DNA of 64,000 bases from Phoronis australis. Taxonomy: Eukaryota > Phoronida > Phoronidae. Both the position numbers and the translations under genes were made by a program. The stretch lies in contig NMRA01000056.1 of the NCBI GenBank assembly GCA_002633005.1, forward strand, positions 257,165 through 321,164, read 5' to 3'. The notes under the pieces were generated by a model that was not told where the DNA came from, did not search any database, and saw nothing but the letters and a program-made list of their open reading frames with translations. Each line of letters starts with the position of its first letter. The stretch's first letter is position 1. Below, piece by piece: positions 10,902 through 24,609 of this stretch.

Positions 10902-12559
10902 AAAGATTCCATGCGGTTGTAGTTACCTAATTACATCGCCTCGGGCTTCTAGATAATCAGACCTGTTTTACACACACTGGGAGTGACAATAGTATTTTTA
11001 AATTTTCGTTTTGAAAGTTTTTAAACTGCATATATTTGAATAAGTCATGAGAACTACACGTGATTAGATTTTTGAATTTTGAAAATCGGACAAGAAATCT
11101 GACTTTTACAACCTAAAACTTTTGTTTAATGTTGCCATATTATGTTCCTCAATAATTCAGCTGGGTGTGCAACATAATTGGGCCAAATACCAAACTACCA
11201 GGCAGCAGTTGGATTTTGAGGTAAGCCAATTGTCATCGCACAATTCTTGTCATGCAGGAACTTGAGCCCCAGGAAGATGCGTTGTAATGAAGCAAGGTGG
11301 CCATATCTATTTGTAAAATTCACCAACCGTAAAAGTTGGTGAAGCTGCGCGTGTATTGAAGTTTTCTTAAACAATTGTGGCTCAGCTACTGAGTTGATGC
11401 AGATACATAAATTATGCAAATGAGTGTGTGATAACCAGGTACTATGATAATATGTCGTATCTTTCCAGATGACATTAAGTCTTGAGACCTGTATACATCA
11501 CTGAACTGTTGCTAAGTAACGCACATTAAAACAGAAGACCAAAGGCATGTCAAACCTGATGAGATGTCCACATTACGTTTGGAAAGTTTTCCATGATGTT
11601 AGACAAAAATCTTCAGTTTGGGAGAGAAATATTTGTGAAAAGTGACATTTTTCTATCTTTCAGTGTCTTACGGAGCAAACGGTCAAAGTCTTGCAAAATG
11701 TTGCTTTGTGACAGCTGAACAGTACTTGCAATTAAGTAAAATTAGCTTAAGAAAATTCTTTAAAGATTTGACAAAACGAAGTTCGTTTTCTCGAGCTCTG
11801 ATGCGTCCCAAGAACTGAAGAATTTGCGATATAAATTTAGGATAAACTACAACATATGCTGTCAACTGTTTTTCATGTTTTTTTTTAACTTCCCAGTTAA
11901 TGTGGTGTTAAGCTATGAATGTGAAACAAGTTTCCATCTGCTGCTTGTTCCAATCTTAACTGTTGCGTGGTGCGCATGTAACATACTGCAGGCCCAGAAA
12001 ACAATCCTGTGGACAGACCCATCAGCTTTGAGTCACAGTTGGCGGTAGTCACAGTACAGGAAAAGGTAGTTACCTGACTTAGATCACAAGTTTGCTTAAA
12101 TTTTGCAAATCGAAACGTTTCCTGTGGTAGCTGCGAGGCCTAAATGAACCAAAGTACAGCACCAGGTGCTAACGAAGGCAAAAAAGTCAGTTGATGAAAG
12201 AAGTCGATATGTTCCAGAAAAACGTCTTTTTCCTTATGCCATTTGTATGCCATTTGGAAATGACAGTATCAAGTTTTCCATTGATCCGTGTGGGGGAAGT
12301 TGAAATAAACAAAGGAGTCGTTTTGGAAGTGGCCTTTTTATTGACAGATCTCTTAATTTGGGATTGCGAATTCTTGAAAAGGACACGTGAACAGAACAGG
12401 ATGGTTATGTTAAAATCCAGGAATGTTTTGAAACAAACGAGATTGTAGAGCATTCCAGATTTCTTTGAATACTTTTTCTCGCGATAAGTGTGAGAAAAGC
12501 CAGGTTTCTGACTGATCTGTACTGTTTGGTTTATCAAGTATGTCCATTGCATTCATTTT

Positions 12560-12800
12560 GGGCTTGCAGCCTGATAGGCCGCATAGTGGCTTTAGAATTT
12601 TTGTACACAGTGGAATGTCATGGTGTGTCCTTCACATACATTAGGCCTTTTGAAATTGACATATAAGGAGAGTGAAAGCAGTTTTTTGTTGGACTCTGAA
12701 ACTAAAGACAACTTAACAAAGGGTTTTTGGTGCTGTGTGAGAAGATTGTTTTGTTACCCTGTATGACTTCTGAATAGCGGAGCCCGGATGTTTTAAAGTC
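12560..12800 (+). repeat. dispersed repeat family C, copy 1
   Basis: Shares ordered blocks with 22520-22790: CATAGTGGC, GAAAGCAGTT, GTTGGACT, CTTAACAAA.GGTTT, AGAAGAT, ACCCTGT, TTCTGAAT and GGAGCCC. About 240 bases, of unknown class. Confidence 0.6.
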
Positions 12801-14044
12801 CAGCTTGCAAGTTCTTCTCCCACCAAGTGGATCCACAGTTGTTTAAATTTGAAGTGGGTTTCCGCTACAGTATAGCTGTGATTGTTGAACTCTAAACCGA
12901 AGTGCGGGTTGTTAAAGGGTTACCACAGTCCTCTGACGCTGAGTTATTGCTGGTAATTTGTTCACTGCGCCATTTTCATTTTCACGGTCTCGGAAGCATT
13001 TGCTTGAGTCTCTGATGGTTCGGATGTTCTTGTTGGTAACAGAAATGAATCCTTATTACACGAGGGAACTGCAGACTGTTTTTATGACTGTCTACTTAAT
13101 GCTGGGGAAATACTGCTTTATAAATTATGTATAAACCTAAGTGCATAGTCATCAAAAATGTTTTTTTAGGTTAATAGACAAAATCACAACATATTCTGTT
13201 ACTGACCAGGACATGAAGCGATAATGTCATTTGACTATTGAAGTTAACCTTTCGCACTGCATCTATGCAATTAACTGAAAAATTAAAGCATGCGCCTTGG
13301 TCCGCCATTGCAAATGTGCCACTTTTTATTTTTGGAATGTTGATACTGTAACAGGTGTTGTGTACAGTGTCCACTGGATTTAGTGGTCTGCTCAGTGTTT
13401 ACATGTCTGACCCCTGAGTCGTTTCTACACCCTGATCCATGATGTCTCGCAAAAGGAACTGGAGTCCCTGCCTCCTGACATTTGGAACACAAATACTTGA
13501 ATATAAATCACTGTGTGTGATCTTAATGTCCCCAGTGGGAGCTGTGCACTTGGAATTATTTTTTTTGCTGGTTTCGCTTTATCAAGACTACATCATCGGA
13601 TTATGATCATGTGAATGTTGTTTTATCTCCCACAAGATTGGATAGCTGGCAAAGGATGAGAAATGGTAGACGGCATTGTGGGTAATAGCGTGGTAAATAC
13701 CCAGTCTGTGCTTTGTTGTAAAGTAGCCCATGGGCAAATTCAATGAGAGTTGCACTGGGTGTAATGTTTGATGTCTTACTGAAAGACATCATTAGAGTAA
13801 GTTCTCTTCCTTTTGGATTCGGGTTTTTTGTTTGTTCAGAAATAACACAGTATGTTTATTTTGATAAGACAACTTTTTATCTCTGAAGTTTCAGGCTTAG
13901 CTCTGGGTATATTCCTCAAATTCCAAATTTTGGGGGAAGCATTGTTTATTGACAATGATGAGCTTATGCAGAAAGGAAGGAGTCCATTTCAAAAGAAAGA
14001 TATCAAGGTGCTGTCTATAGCCCAATGTTTTATTTTCTAGACAA

Positions 14045-14435
14045 TAGTCGCATTTACACGAGAGAGTTGTCATGGAGCAAATAGCATAGAACAGCTAATC
14101 GGCACAAGTGTGTGTGTAAACATGATTTATACAGAGCAAGTTGACACTACTGCAGCCATTTTTGACACTTGGGTTTGAAAGGTTGCACTCGATCAGTTGC
14201 TCCAGTCTCAATTGCATGTCTGGGGCAAAGCGGAAGGGCTCATCTCCGTTACAGTTATGTAAGAGTGTATATATACCAGTGATTGGCTCACATTCCACAT
14301 GGTTTGGATATTCCCAATTGTTTATGCAAGCATGCCCAGTCTTCATGTAAATGACTCATAGGGATCCTGTTTGCGATCTAAAGTGGAGCAAGTTGCGCCG
14401 TGACAACTCGCACCGTCACAACTGTAAACCCCGTA
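14045..14435. mobile_element. MITE-like element, ~390 bases
   Basis: The left end, CGCATTTACACGAGAGAGTT, is matched in inverse by the right end, GACAACTCGCACCGTCACAA then CTGTAAACCCCG. GGAGCAA occurs near both ends. The internal motif GGGGCAAAGCGGAAGGGCTC resembles GGGGCAAGACGGAAAGGATC in the element at 41031, so the two are probably related. Confidence 0.5.
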
Positions 14436-15433
14436 TAAAAGCAGCCAATATGTCTTATATGTGATTGTCAGTTCGTAGGTCTATCTGGCTGAGTTAGCTT
14501 CACCTTTGGGTTCAGTGGCATGCTGGTTTATCATTTTGTGTACGTTGGTATAACAGACCTCGGGGTCGGGGTTGTTGATGTTCTTGGTTTCGCCGCCGAT
14601 CTCACCTTTGAATTTTTTTCAATATCGCCAAGTGTCACTCCTCAGAGCGCTTTCATTTTCATTTTATTTTCCATAAGCTTAGACCCAGTCTAGACACGCA
14701 ACCTGATTAATATGTGGTTTGGCGCTTGACCAACTCTGTCGATAATTGATACTTGATTATCTGTCTGGTTTGTTTACAATTTTTACTAGAATAACCCTAC
14801 AATCGCATCACAATGTACAGACCACTCTAGCATTTATAGATCTTTAGATACTCTTGAATGGATTCTTTGATGTTTTGCCAAGTTCTAATTACTAATGCGA
14901 TCTGCTATATTATCACTGCACTTTAAAAGCAAGTTTCTTTAATGAATGAAAGAGGATATTTAATTAGTTGATTTCGTTGAAGTCATTGATATCATAAAAT
15001 TATAAGCACATACAAAACACCTTGTTTGAAAATCTCTAAAATGCCGTGGACGCTGCTCTGAGGCTAATTTTATGCAGTTCCAGTTTCGACAAAGTGAGTT
15101 CATCTGTACCTTCTACAGCTAGGTTCACTGACGCAAACCCGATGTCTTCTAGTTTTGTCTTCTCAGTTTTGGCGTACTGTTTTAAAACCAAACTTGTGGA
15201 GAGTCGCGTGTAGTAAATGCAGTTATATTTAAGGGACACATTCAAGTTTTAGGACCGAAAATGCATTTTTAGTTTATTGGTGGATGCGATACACGTGGCG
15301 AAGTTACTGGCTTTGACCAGAGAGGTAAACCATCAAAGCCTCTTGTGTTTTTGTTGTTTGGTTATACATCGCCAATTATCGTGTGGCTGCCTGTCATTTG
15401 CTGAAGGCGAAGACAGCGACTACTTTTAAAATA

Positions 15434-15600
15434 CTTTGCTATTTATCTAGTGAGGCTTAGCTCCAATAGCAAAACGTTGGACAGCGACTGCTAATGCTAA
15501 GGTCATGAATTTTAATCTTGTCTCATGGGGCTGACTTCAAAAAACGCTTTTCTAGTCGATTCTGCAATTTTAATAGTGTAGATCCAGTGGTTGCAACCTA
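15434..15600 (+). mobile_element. tRNA-related SINE, copy 1
   Basis: Begins TTTGCTATTTATCTAGTGAG, followed by a degraded tRNA-like head with TTAGCTCC (A-box-like) and GGTCATGAATTTTAATC where a B box would lie. The tail has CGCTTTTCTAGTCG. The order of motifs matches the better preserved copy at 53711. Not a functional tRNA. Confidence 0.5.
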
Positions 15601-17599
15601 AACATTGAAGGTTTATTATACAGTTTTTTCTGTTATAATGATATTTTAATGGTAATTATTCTGAGCCACGAGAAGCTTTCATGTTCGCCTATTGTGGTAA
15701 AATCAGAGTATTGTCTGATAAAATAATTGCCAACTTGGATCTTTTTTAATTTCTCATGGGCCGTAACTACTCGAGGCCTTGTCTGATGCTAAGTGTGGGA
15801 TGAAATTAAAATCTGGCGAAACATTGATTTTGTGCTGCCTGTCTTATGAAATATGGCTTGATAACATTGCTTCCATCTGCCATATTATGTCCTGAATTTG
15901 AGATTTTAGATGGTCTGTTTTGTAACTCCAGAATTTAACAAATTCATGGTTGGACTGAATCGTAGTAAACAGGTTCACCCAGAAAAGTACAGTTTCAAGA
16001 ATTACCATCGATTTTCTATTTCTGTCAAATTTTCTCTAAAGCCACATCTACGATTAAAATACTATAAATTAAAACAGTTGATTTCACCAAGTTTGAAATT
16101 CAAGAAGGTTTGCGCTGAATAAATGCCAACTGGATCTTGTCTGCAATTTCAGCATGAAAATGAAAATAATTCTTTTTATTTGACCTTTACATCGGCAACG
16201 GCAACTGTTGCTCACATAAATGTGAAATAGATCTTGCCTGGAGGTTCGAGTTGAAAAGGCTTGCTTCTGAAGTGAAATATAACAGTATGTTTGCCCTGGA
16301 TGGTAATTAGCTGCCAACTGGATCATGTGTGATTGATGCCATCTAGTGTTGCTGCTATGGGAGGTGGCTGGAACTAGCCATTCAAAATCCACTTCATTTT
16401 TATGGCGCTTTGATTACTACACTGTATAGTGCTCTTTTTACAAGATTAGTTACGATGACGCAAGTCGGCACTGTGTTTACTCGACTGTGGATTGATAATA
16501 TGTGACGATTTATAAGTTGGCGTGTCATTGCGGTTTTGTGTTGTTATGACAGCAGTTTACCATGGAAGGATGTCTTCATGATGCTTTGCTGCTAAAGCTT
16601 TGGAAGATGCGAACATGTGGTGAAGAAGGTTTGTCAAAGTTGGGCGTATTTTTATTTTTATTTCGTGACAAGACCCTTACGTGTGTGGCCCTGAATAGAG
16701 GAAAGTCACCCAGTTACCCTCCACTGTGTTGGTAGCCTGCAGTTATTTCATGTTCCCTGCTGGGGAACAGTTGTATGTTGGTAATGATCTCTGCCTTCAT
16801 CTTTAACTTTCAGGTCATCAACCTGGTTAGTAAACAAGGCCATGTTCTCCAAACTTATCATGCATACAGGTAACAGCACCTGTACTCTTGGATAAAACAA
16901 AATGTTGAAAAATAAGTTAATGCTTATGTTGAAAACCCCTGTGTCTAAAGATAGTTGCATGACATTCTGTACGACAGGTGCAGGACTTATTTGATTGGTC
17001 TAATTGCAGTGGTGGTCTTTGAGGTTTTCTTGTCTGTGCATTGGTCGATTTTTATTGAATACATCACCTTGCCTGCCGGTGAGACCGAACTCTTGTTGGC
17101 ATCAAATTTATTTAATTTTCAACATACCAAAGTTTGTTTTTTCCCTAAGCTTGGGATCAGTTTCATGAAAAGTGAATTGCGACATAAGTCAGGATATTGG
17201 TAAGACCCCTGGTGTTTCAATTTTATCTTGACAGGTTGTATGTTATCTACGATGACCACCTAGGTAATTATGTTGAAAATCTGATTCTTAAAATCTACAT
17301 TTTTGTTGGTAATTATCTGTTAATGAATAATACATTGATTTAGCATTCCAAATTTTACATCATTTAATGCACCTGGGACAGGATGACGTTCATAGCTTAA
17401 AAATGTGGCCAGGGCGAGGGCCTAATATCTGTGCTTGCAATAATGGACCCGAAAACTGACCAATTGTATGGTGTACTTCGAGTAACGTTACAAATGCAGT
17501 TGAATAACGCGGCATGTTAAGACATACGCAGGCCGCTCAGGTGAGCCCATTGCAGTGATCATCTGGTATCATTTTTATGCTTTATTAGGTAGTTAAAAC

Positions 17600-17715
17600 A
17601 GAGCTGAGGAGTGAGAGACCTGACTCAAGGGTCCAGCATTGTGCCCTTATGGGACTTGAACTCCCGACCATCAGCAAAGGAAGTGAACACTTATCCCACA
17701 AGGCCACACTGTCTC
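17600..17715 (-). mobile_element. tRNA-related SINE on the - strand
   Basis: Read on the - strand, TGTGGCCTTGTGGGATAAGTG (A-box region, 17690-17712) is followed at tRNA-like spacing by GGGAGTTCAAGTCCC (B-box region, near 17648-17663). A downstream part with GGTCTCTCACTCCTCAG follows. The head resembles a tRNA with a B box GTTCAAGTCCC, but the cloverleaf is imperfect, so I read it as a SINE head. Confidence 0.6.
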
Positions 17716-17879
17716 CCCATGATTGGTTAAGTTTCGTGTCTGAGTTTGTGGAGCTCAGACCCTGGGCCCAAATTTGCCTCCTAAAACTCTTATTTTAGTT
17801 GAAATTAGCTGTTAGATTTGACCCAATTTGTTATATATGGGGCTTTAAACAGATTTAATGGTTTCTATGGGACTGTAAA

Positions 17880-17960
17880 AATTCTGTGGCCTTTGGGACA
17901 GTCACTAGCATTTGAGACACCGAAATTCAAGATGATTCTGACGGTTGGGTCTTGGTGTTA
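17880..17960 (+). repeat. short dispersed repeat, pair with 19800-19900
   Basis: GGGACAGTC, a GAATTT or GCATTT block and GACACCGAAATTCAA occur here and again near 19826-19857. Of unknown class. Confidence 0.45.
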
Positions 17961-18939
17961 ATAGATTTCAAACATTGGACTTTGTGTATAATATCATTTT
18001 GCACAAATTTCTGTAGGAATCAGTGCATTTTTACTGCAGGTATATTAGAACATTAACAGCCTTAGGCTCCAATTCCAAGACTGTGATCTATTTTTGCAGT
18101 CACTGAGGGAGGCTTGATTAGCATAAACAGTGGTAAACATCTCAGTCCTGCAAGAGCTTTGAGCCTAAAATTCTAGCAAGTAACTTGCAGAGTGTTTTTC
18201 TGCTTAAAAAGTTAACACAGCTGGGTCTAACATTTTTGGAAACGGGTGAACTGTTTACTGAAATAACAGCAACTTTAAGGGGCATCTCAAAGACTTTGTC
18301 GCTTTCCCCGACCAACACCGCAACCCCTTGTTTTGCAAAATTCCACGATCTTGTATTTTAAAGCACTCCCAGACATAAATAACCAACACAACATTAAAAT
18401 GTGGAGTTGTGCAACTCTGCTACAGAGGGAAACTGTGAACTGCACTTCGGTTGGTGTAATCGCTAAAGGTCACAACATTAATCACCCGAGTCTCGATGAA
18501 CATATCGTTGCCCACGTGCTCTCAATAGTCACTCCTAAAGAAACAAGCCAATAGAAATTTGACGGGGAATAACACTGATTAGTGTGCGTTATTTATCCTA
18601 AAATGGCAGGAGATGGTTATTAATCTCGAATTCATTAGTTTGAGAGTATAATTAAAATACGCCACCTAGTGTTCAAATCAGACAACTCTGATGTCGCCAG
18701 TCAGTAGGAAAGGCCAATGGAGTAGCAGATAGACTGAAGTTACTCACTGCACTGTTGGCGGGGAAAACGACATTTGACTTTGGTTTTGAGATCTCCATAT
18801 AGAATAGAGAGGTTGAAAAGGGAGTGGAATGGTGTCAGGATTTTCAGAATGCAATGGGTCAGGGGCTTTAACTGTAGAAAAGGTTGTCATGTTAGCAGAG
18901 TTTAAAAAGGTACTTGGCAGTTAGGTCAAAGAATCATCA

Positions 18940-19160
18940 ATAATAGTCGTCAACGTGTTTTCACGCATCCATGTCTGGTATAGTATAGTGTAACATTGAG
19001 GTGAGGGATAACTTGTGGTAGATTTTAATTCTTGAATTTGAGATGGTCATTAGTGCAATTTGGTGCAAGCTTGGCCTTGAGCAAAATGATTATTTTTTCA
19101 AAGTCCCAAACTGGAAAATTTTTACAGTAGTTGAAATTCTAAATGAGTATTTTTGCTGGA
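18940..19160 (+). repeat. dispersed repeat family D, copy 1
   Basis: Shares ordered blocks with 19970-20190, about 1 kb downstream: TTTTCACGCATCC or TTTTCATGCGTCC, TTAATTCTTGAATT, GATGGTCA and CAAACTG.A.AATTTTTAC. These are direct repeats. Confidence 0.55.
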
Positions 19161-19606
19161 AATAACGTTTTTCAATTTGCAGCTGGATCATTAAGTTATG
19201 ACTACGTGAGTCCAAGCATGCTTATTGCTCTCTGTGTTTTTGCAAAGTAGGCTATGTAGTTTTCCTGTTTTATCAGATTAATATCTGGAAATAAACGGAT
19301 GCGTGGACCAAGACTTGTAATAAAACGCTTCGCTCAGTGGTTTCATTATTAGCGACAATGGAGTATAAAGCACTAAAAATCTGGAACTACCTGCTGTGTT
19401 AATGTCCTTCAATCAAGCGCACCGTTCTTAATAAAAAAATCCTGTAATATACATTAAACTGACATGGATGGACTGCTTTGAGCTCTGAAAAAAAATTATG
19501 CTATTTCTGGATTGTTTAAGTTGCTGTTGCTACTACCTGATAAGGGCTTGATTGGCAGTTCTTATTGCAGCTTTGCCTCAAAGGTAAAATGTTTCCACCA
19601 AGTGCG

Positions 19607-19740
19607 GGGTAGAGTTCAGTAGGTGTCTCACACGGCAATTTCTCACGTAATTCCCCAAAGTCTTGCTTTTTAGTGAGGTCCTAGCTTTAAGGTCCTAGTG
19701 TAGGTCCTAGCGTAGGTCCTAGCGTTACTAAACTCTACCC
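19607..19740. mobile_element. MITE, copy 1 (GGTCCTAGCG family)
   Basis: Ends GGGTAGAGTTCAGTA and TACTAAACTCTACCC are inverted copies. The 134-base body contains ACGGCAATTTCTCACGTAAT and AAGTCTTGCTTTTTAG, shared with the copy at 35216. GGTCCTAG repeats four times near the right end, giving a short internal expansion. Confidence 0.75.
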
Positions 19741-19969
19741 TGAACTAGTAGCACGACTAGTGATAAACGGATGTTTTGTTCCTGCTCTAATGTTGTGGTT
19801 TACGGTAAAGTTTCTCCAGTTTGGACAGTCTCTGAATTTTGGGACACCGAAATTCAACCCGAAATTTGAATTTTCTTGAGTCTGGAGACTGACATGGGCA
19901 ATTTTGGTTCTTATCAAATTTCCCCGACATCAGACACTGTTTTATATCAACAGAGTTTGACAATAGTCT

Positions 19970-20190
19970 GTGCAGTTCTTAAAATCGTTGAAAAATAGTT
20001 GGCAATGCATTATTTTCATGCGTCCCCATGATTTATAATGATTGTGAATAACCGTTTGTCGATGATCTTAATTCTTGAATTGTTGATGGTCAATGTTGCT
20101 ATTTCTAAAGTTTGTTACACGCTCAAGGCTTGAGCGTAATACATTTTTTTCACTGTCACAAACTGAAGAATTTTTACTGTATGGCACATA
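19970..20190 (+). repeat. dispersed repeat family D, copy 2
   Basis: Partner of 18940-19160 in direct orientation; the shared blocks are given there. Confidence 0.55.
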
Positions 20191-22017
20191 TGCTCTTGGA
20201 ACGTGTGCACGAGAAAGCGCTTCGGGGTGCTATGTTCTCCATCATGAAGCCAAACCCAGATGCAGGTATGCTGCCTGGGCACTGACTGCTGATTGAAGCA
20301 AATGTACCCCTGGGGTTACATTCAGTTGGCTGGAGGCAATTTGCCACCCAGACAAAACACATGGATGTGTACTATGTAACTACCATAATATATTTTCAAT
20401 TACAGTTCATAGTTATCAGCAGGTAGTTTGTAATTCCAGATGTCTGTAAGTGTGGAAATCTAAAGTTGTAAAGAATGCAGGACTTGCAAATTTTAAGTCT
20501 TACTAGGACCCAATCAGTGTATGATATTGATTACTTAGTAATATTGTGCACAAATACCTGGGAATACTCATGCCAGTATGATTCTTTTAAGCCAATGTCT
20601 GTGAGTTGATTCAGGTTTGTGGCCGTAGTCAACTTCTAATATATTTGATTATTCAGCAATGTATTTTGAGCTGCGTTGACATTTCGATTATTGAGAAATA
20701 ATTGTTAACAAATAACTAAACCTTGAATTCCTATTAAAATAATTGCTAGCAGGTGTTTGTAGTGTTGAGTCAAAGTGTCCTTACTGAGTTGACAACTAGC
20801 TCCTGTTAGCAGAACTTGAGCCAACCTGAGTGCAGACCCAATAACTGTTTTGTTTAGTAACCAGACTTCAGTCTTGTTCCTTATGCTACTTTTTGATGAG
20901 GTCATTCTTGAGTTACTGGATTTTGCTTGTAGGCAAAGATTAATCTTTAGCAGTTATTAGAACTTTAAATCGTGAAACCATGATGATGTATCGGTTTAAC
21001 TTGACGCCAGTGACAGTATGCAAGTTGGGGGTAAACAATTACGGTGTTATCGAATACAGGTTAAGCTGATTAATACAGCATTCATATGTTGTCTGATCAG
21101 ATGGCAGATTGGGATTCCAGCCGGGGTTTGTCCAGGATTTCTAAAATAGGGCATCCAAAATGGATTTCCCAATTTTTCCAGGCAAGTTCCATGCATGACC
21201 AATAATGTGTGACAGGGTTTTTATGATCCCAAGTCAAATTGCTGTTATAGTGTGGTGTGTTATTGTGGAGACCAGGTTCTGCACTAAATTTTTTGTAACT
21301 AGTGCATTATTTCTAAATCACCTTTTTTATTCTTGACTGACGAATGAGCTCCCAGAGCTACTGCCAGCAAGTAAAAAAAGTCACCAGTGCTTACTTGCTT
21401 ATTTTACTGGGGTGTCTAAATGCCGAACATTAGGGGCCCTAACAAGTATTAGGCAAATCTTACGGTAACAGGATTTGCACGCAAGTGGACGAGAAAATGA
21501 GCTCTGTTTACCCTAGAGTATCCAGCGAATTCCTCGGCACATCAAAGGCTTGGTGGTGCTGTCATGAATTGAAGTGAGCTAGTCGCTCGAGATTGTGCTC
21601 GTAAACCAAAGCCAAAGTGTTAACCAAAGCGTCTGTTTAATGTAGGAATTTCAAACAAACTAGTAGTAAGGTAAACGATCAACATAACTGTTTTTGAAAT
21701 TAAAAAGTAAATAGCATCCGTCTTTGAATTTTTAAAATCGATGCATTATAAGAGAAATTAGCAAATAGGTTTTCTTAGCATTGCAGCTAAGCCACGAGTA
21801 CTAATTTGTGAAATGGATTAGGACGGGTTAGTCATAGTCTGGCTTAGGCTCGCTTAGGCATTGGAGTAACAAATTTTAGCACAGGAATTGTTTTTTGAGG
21901 ACCTGGGGTCAAGTCTGCCATCTGAACAATGCTGAGTTCAATTGATGGCCGAAGCTGCTTTCTTATCTAGAGGACCCCAAATTGTTATTATTTCTTTGTA
22001 TGTTCTGTGTATCCTTC

Positions 22018-22047
22018 AATAAATATATATCACAGTGAAAAAAAAAA
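22018..22047 (+). repeat. AATAAA plus short poly-A, possible retroposon 3' end
   Basis: AATAAA at 22018-22023 is followed 14 bases later by a run of ten A. The arrangement looks like the 3' end of an inserted processed transcript or LINE. The 130 bases before it have no protein I recognise, so the source is unknown. Confidence 0.35.
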
Positions 22048-22519
22048 CCCAAATTGGAGTACAAATCTGCTTGATCTTACTTTGAGAAGCCTTAACGTTC
22101 CGATGGTGTGATTTGTGTTTGGGTATTGTCCCCATGGTGAATCATTGTAATTATTCCTAACATGGCAGATAGCATGCCTTTGTGGATACTCAGGAGCTGA
22201 TCTTTTGTTCTGGCATCTCGTTTGCCTTGTAAAAAACTCCTCTGATTTTGGTACTTAAGAAATATGTGTCAACTATTTGCAAATTATCCTTTGCCGCATA
22301 ACATATTTTTAAATCTTTTTGTTGACAATTTGAGTCTGATGCGGAAGTACCAATTGAACAAAATTTTTCTTAGCGTTCTGTGTCCCTTTTGTCACAGACA
22401 CCAATAGTGGCCAGGAATGCATACCAGGAAGTCTAGGTTGACCTGCTTAGCACATGATGTGGCAGAGAAGTGGCATTTTACTGTGTCGAATTTCTAAACA
22501 AAACCTGTCCTTTTGGGCT

Positions 22520-22790
22520 TCAGTGTGTAACTAATCCCCATAGTGGCATAGGATTTTGCAGATGGTTATAAATCATGTGTGTCTTCACACAAAATATGTC
22601 TTATGAAACTGATATGCAATGTCAATGAAAGCAGTTCTTTGTGAACCCTGCCCATACAACTAAGAGTTGGACTGTGTACAACTAAATATAGCTTAACAAA
22701 AGGTTTATAGGCCTGGACAAGAAGATAATTATTTTATTAGACCCTGTGTGTTCTGAATATTGGAGCCCTAGAATGATAATGATTTGCCTC
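22520..22790 (+). repeat. dispersed repeat family C, copy 2
   Basis: Partner of 12560-12800 in direct orientation; the shared blocks are listed there. Confidence 0.6.
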
Positions 22791-23785
22791 TTGTTCTGGA
22801 TTTCCGACCCAAGTGACGATGGCAGTGGTTCGTAAGAACTAGCTGACCGTTGCTTGTCTGGTTGGAATTGTCTAGACGACTGCAAGTCAACCGGTTGCCG
22901 ACATTGCCATCCATTCGGACAAAAATTTGCGACCTGTTCTGGAGCTATATTAATGACTCCTGTAATCAGACATACTGACTGCAGTGTCTGTTTTTGCAAT
23001 GACTAAATAAAAAAACATATTTGTGACGTATTGTTGGGCAACTATGGGTTAGTACTTGGCTTCTTTTAATGGAACATCAATAATCTCCAAGGTTTTTTCT
23101 CTCTTATCACGTTACAGCTGATAACATTGGATCCATTAACCGGGCCAGGCAAATGCAGAAACTATTTTGAGGACATTAAGACTGGGTCTATTTAAAACAG
23201 CTTTCTTTTGAATTGAAACCAGGTTTCGTTGACTGCGTTAAGGCAGTCGGGCCACCATGTTTTCTCTAGGAGTGAATGATTTTTCCATTGGTTGTGGTGA
23301 GTTGTATTTAAAATGCAATATTTGACCTTTTAAACACAAGTCTCAGTTCTACTGTTGAAACGTTTGCTAGTAGTTTTAGTGTTAATGATATACTGAATGG
23401 TGTTGTGGGGAACTCTCCGACTTGATTTTAAATGGAGTTGTTTGGATTTACAGAAATTGCCAATTGTTATGTAGCCATGATTTAAAGTGGTTAACTTGAA
23501 CTGGTAATTTTGCGTTCACACGTAGACTTGGCACTTCATCTTTTGGATATTTTCGTTCCATACTAGTTCACACAAATACTAAAATAGAAGATCGGTTTCT
23601 GTTCTTAACTTAATGAACTGTAATATGTGGTTTGGCGGCATTGCTGGAGTCTTGTTTAATCATGTATAAAGTTGTTTACCAGCTGAGCAACCTTTTGTAA
23701 AATTTATGTTTAGTAACCAGTCTTGATAACTGCAATCATCCAATTGGCTGACAGTGTATAGAATTTCTAAAAGCAACCAGTCGCC

Positions 23786-23930
23786 CTTCACACCAAAGCG
23801 GTTTTAACTTTTAAAATCGATTTAAAGTTATAATTCTCTGTCCGAAATTTTAAAACCGGTTTTAAAAGTTGTAACTGTAGCAGGGTTGTAACTGTGACGA
23901 TGGTTTAACTGTTGTAACTCGGTGTGAACA
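23786..23930. mobile_element. MITE-like element, ends TTCACACC
   Basis: TTCACACCAAAGCGGTTTTA at 23787 is matched in inverse, with gaps, by GTTTAACTGTTGTAACTCGG followed by TGTGAA to 23928. The 145-base interior has repeated TTTTAAAACC and GTTGTAACTGT motifs. There is no coding potential. Confidence 0.55.
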
Positions 23931-24609
23931 TGGCAATTGCGAAGTCACATGGTGGCGCTACCGTCAAATCCCTTTGAATGGTGCACTGAGGCATTAACTG
24001 GGATAGATAGCTGATTTTTGAAATAGCCGCGCCAACTCAGAATTGACCAATTGCATCACACGCTTCTTCGAATGAGCACACAAATTGGTACTCAAATCAG
24101 TTACTATGACATTGTATAAGTTTCCAGTAGAGCCCGAGTTCAGTAGGCCCTCAGGAGTCTGGGTCATGTCATACCATTACACCAACCATAAACTGTAGTG
24201 TGTTGGTCATATTATATGTGTATGTAGTTGCAGTTGATTTTTTTGTTTCAATATCAAGAAGTCCACCTGCTGTAAGACTGTCTGCCATAATCATCCAATA
24301 GTCTTGTTGTTGAAAATAGGCCAATCACACAGCAATCCTTGTGAATCATTCAGACAACAAGTAAATCCCCGAGGACTCAAATGGGATTATTAAGCAAGTG
24401 ATATGAACAATATTTCCCAATAAACCAGTCATCAGTATTCGATCAATAAATTTTGCCATGTAAGTAAAGAGAAGCTTTCTCTGCGCTTGATTGCGGAATA
24501 CAGATTGTTTTTTCAAGGAATTCTTTCTAAGATATCTGAAAAATATTTTTGACAAAGAGTATGATAATTCTCTACTTATTTCACTCGGAAAAGTTGTCAA
24601 ATTTTTTTT

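Noticed and set aside
12187-12552. 121-codon frame on the - strand, overlapped by an 85-codon frame on +
   Set aside because: Both strands are open over the same bases and neither peptide has a recognisable domain.
23263-23303. CCACCATGTTTTC followed by a GTGAGT donor: another possible first exon
   Set aside because: The frame from this ATG reaches the donor in phase 1, not the phase 2 needed by the exon at 58117.
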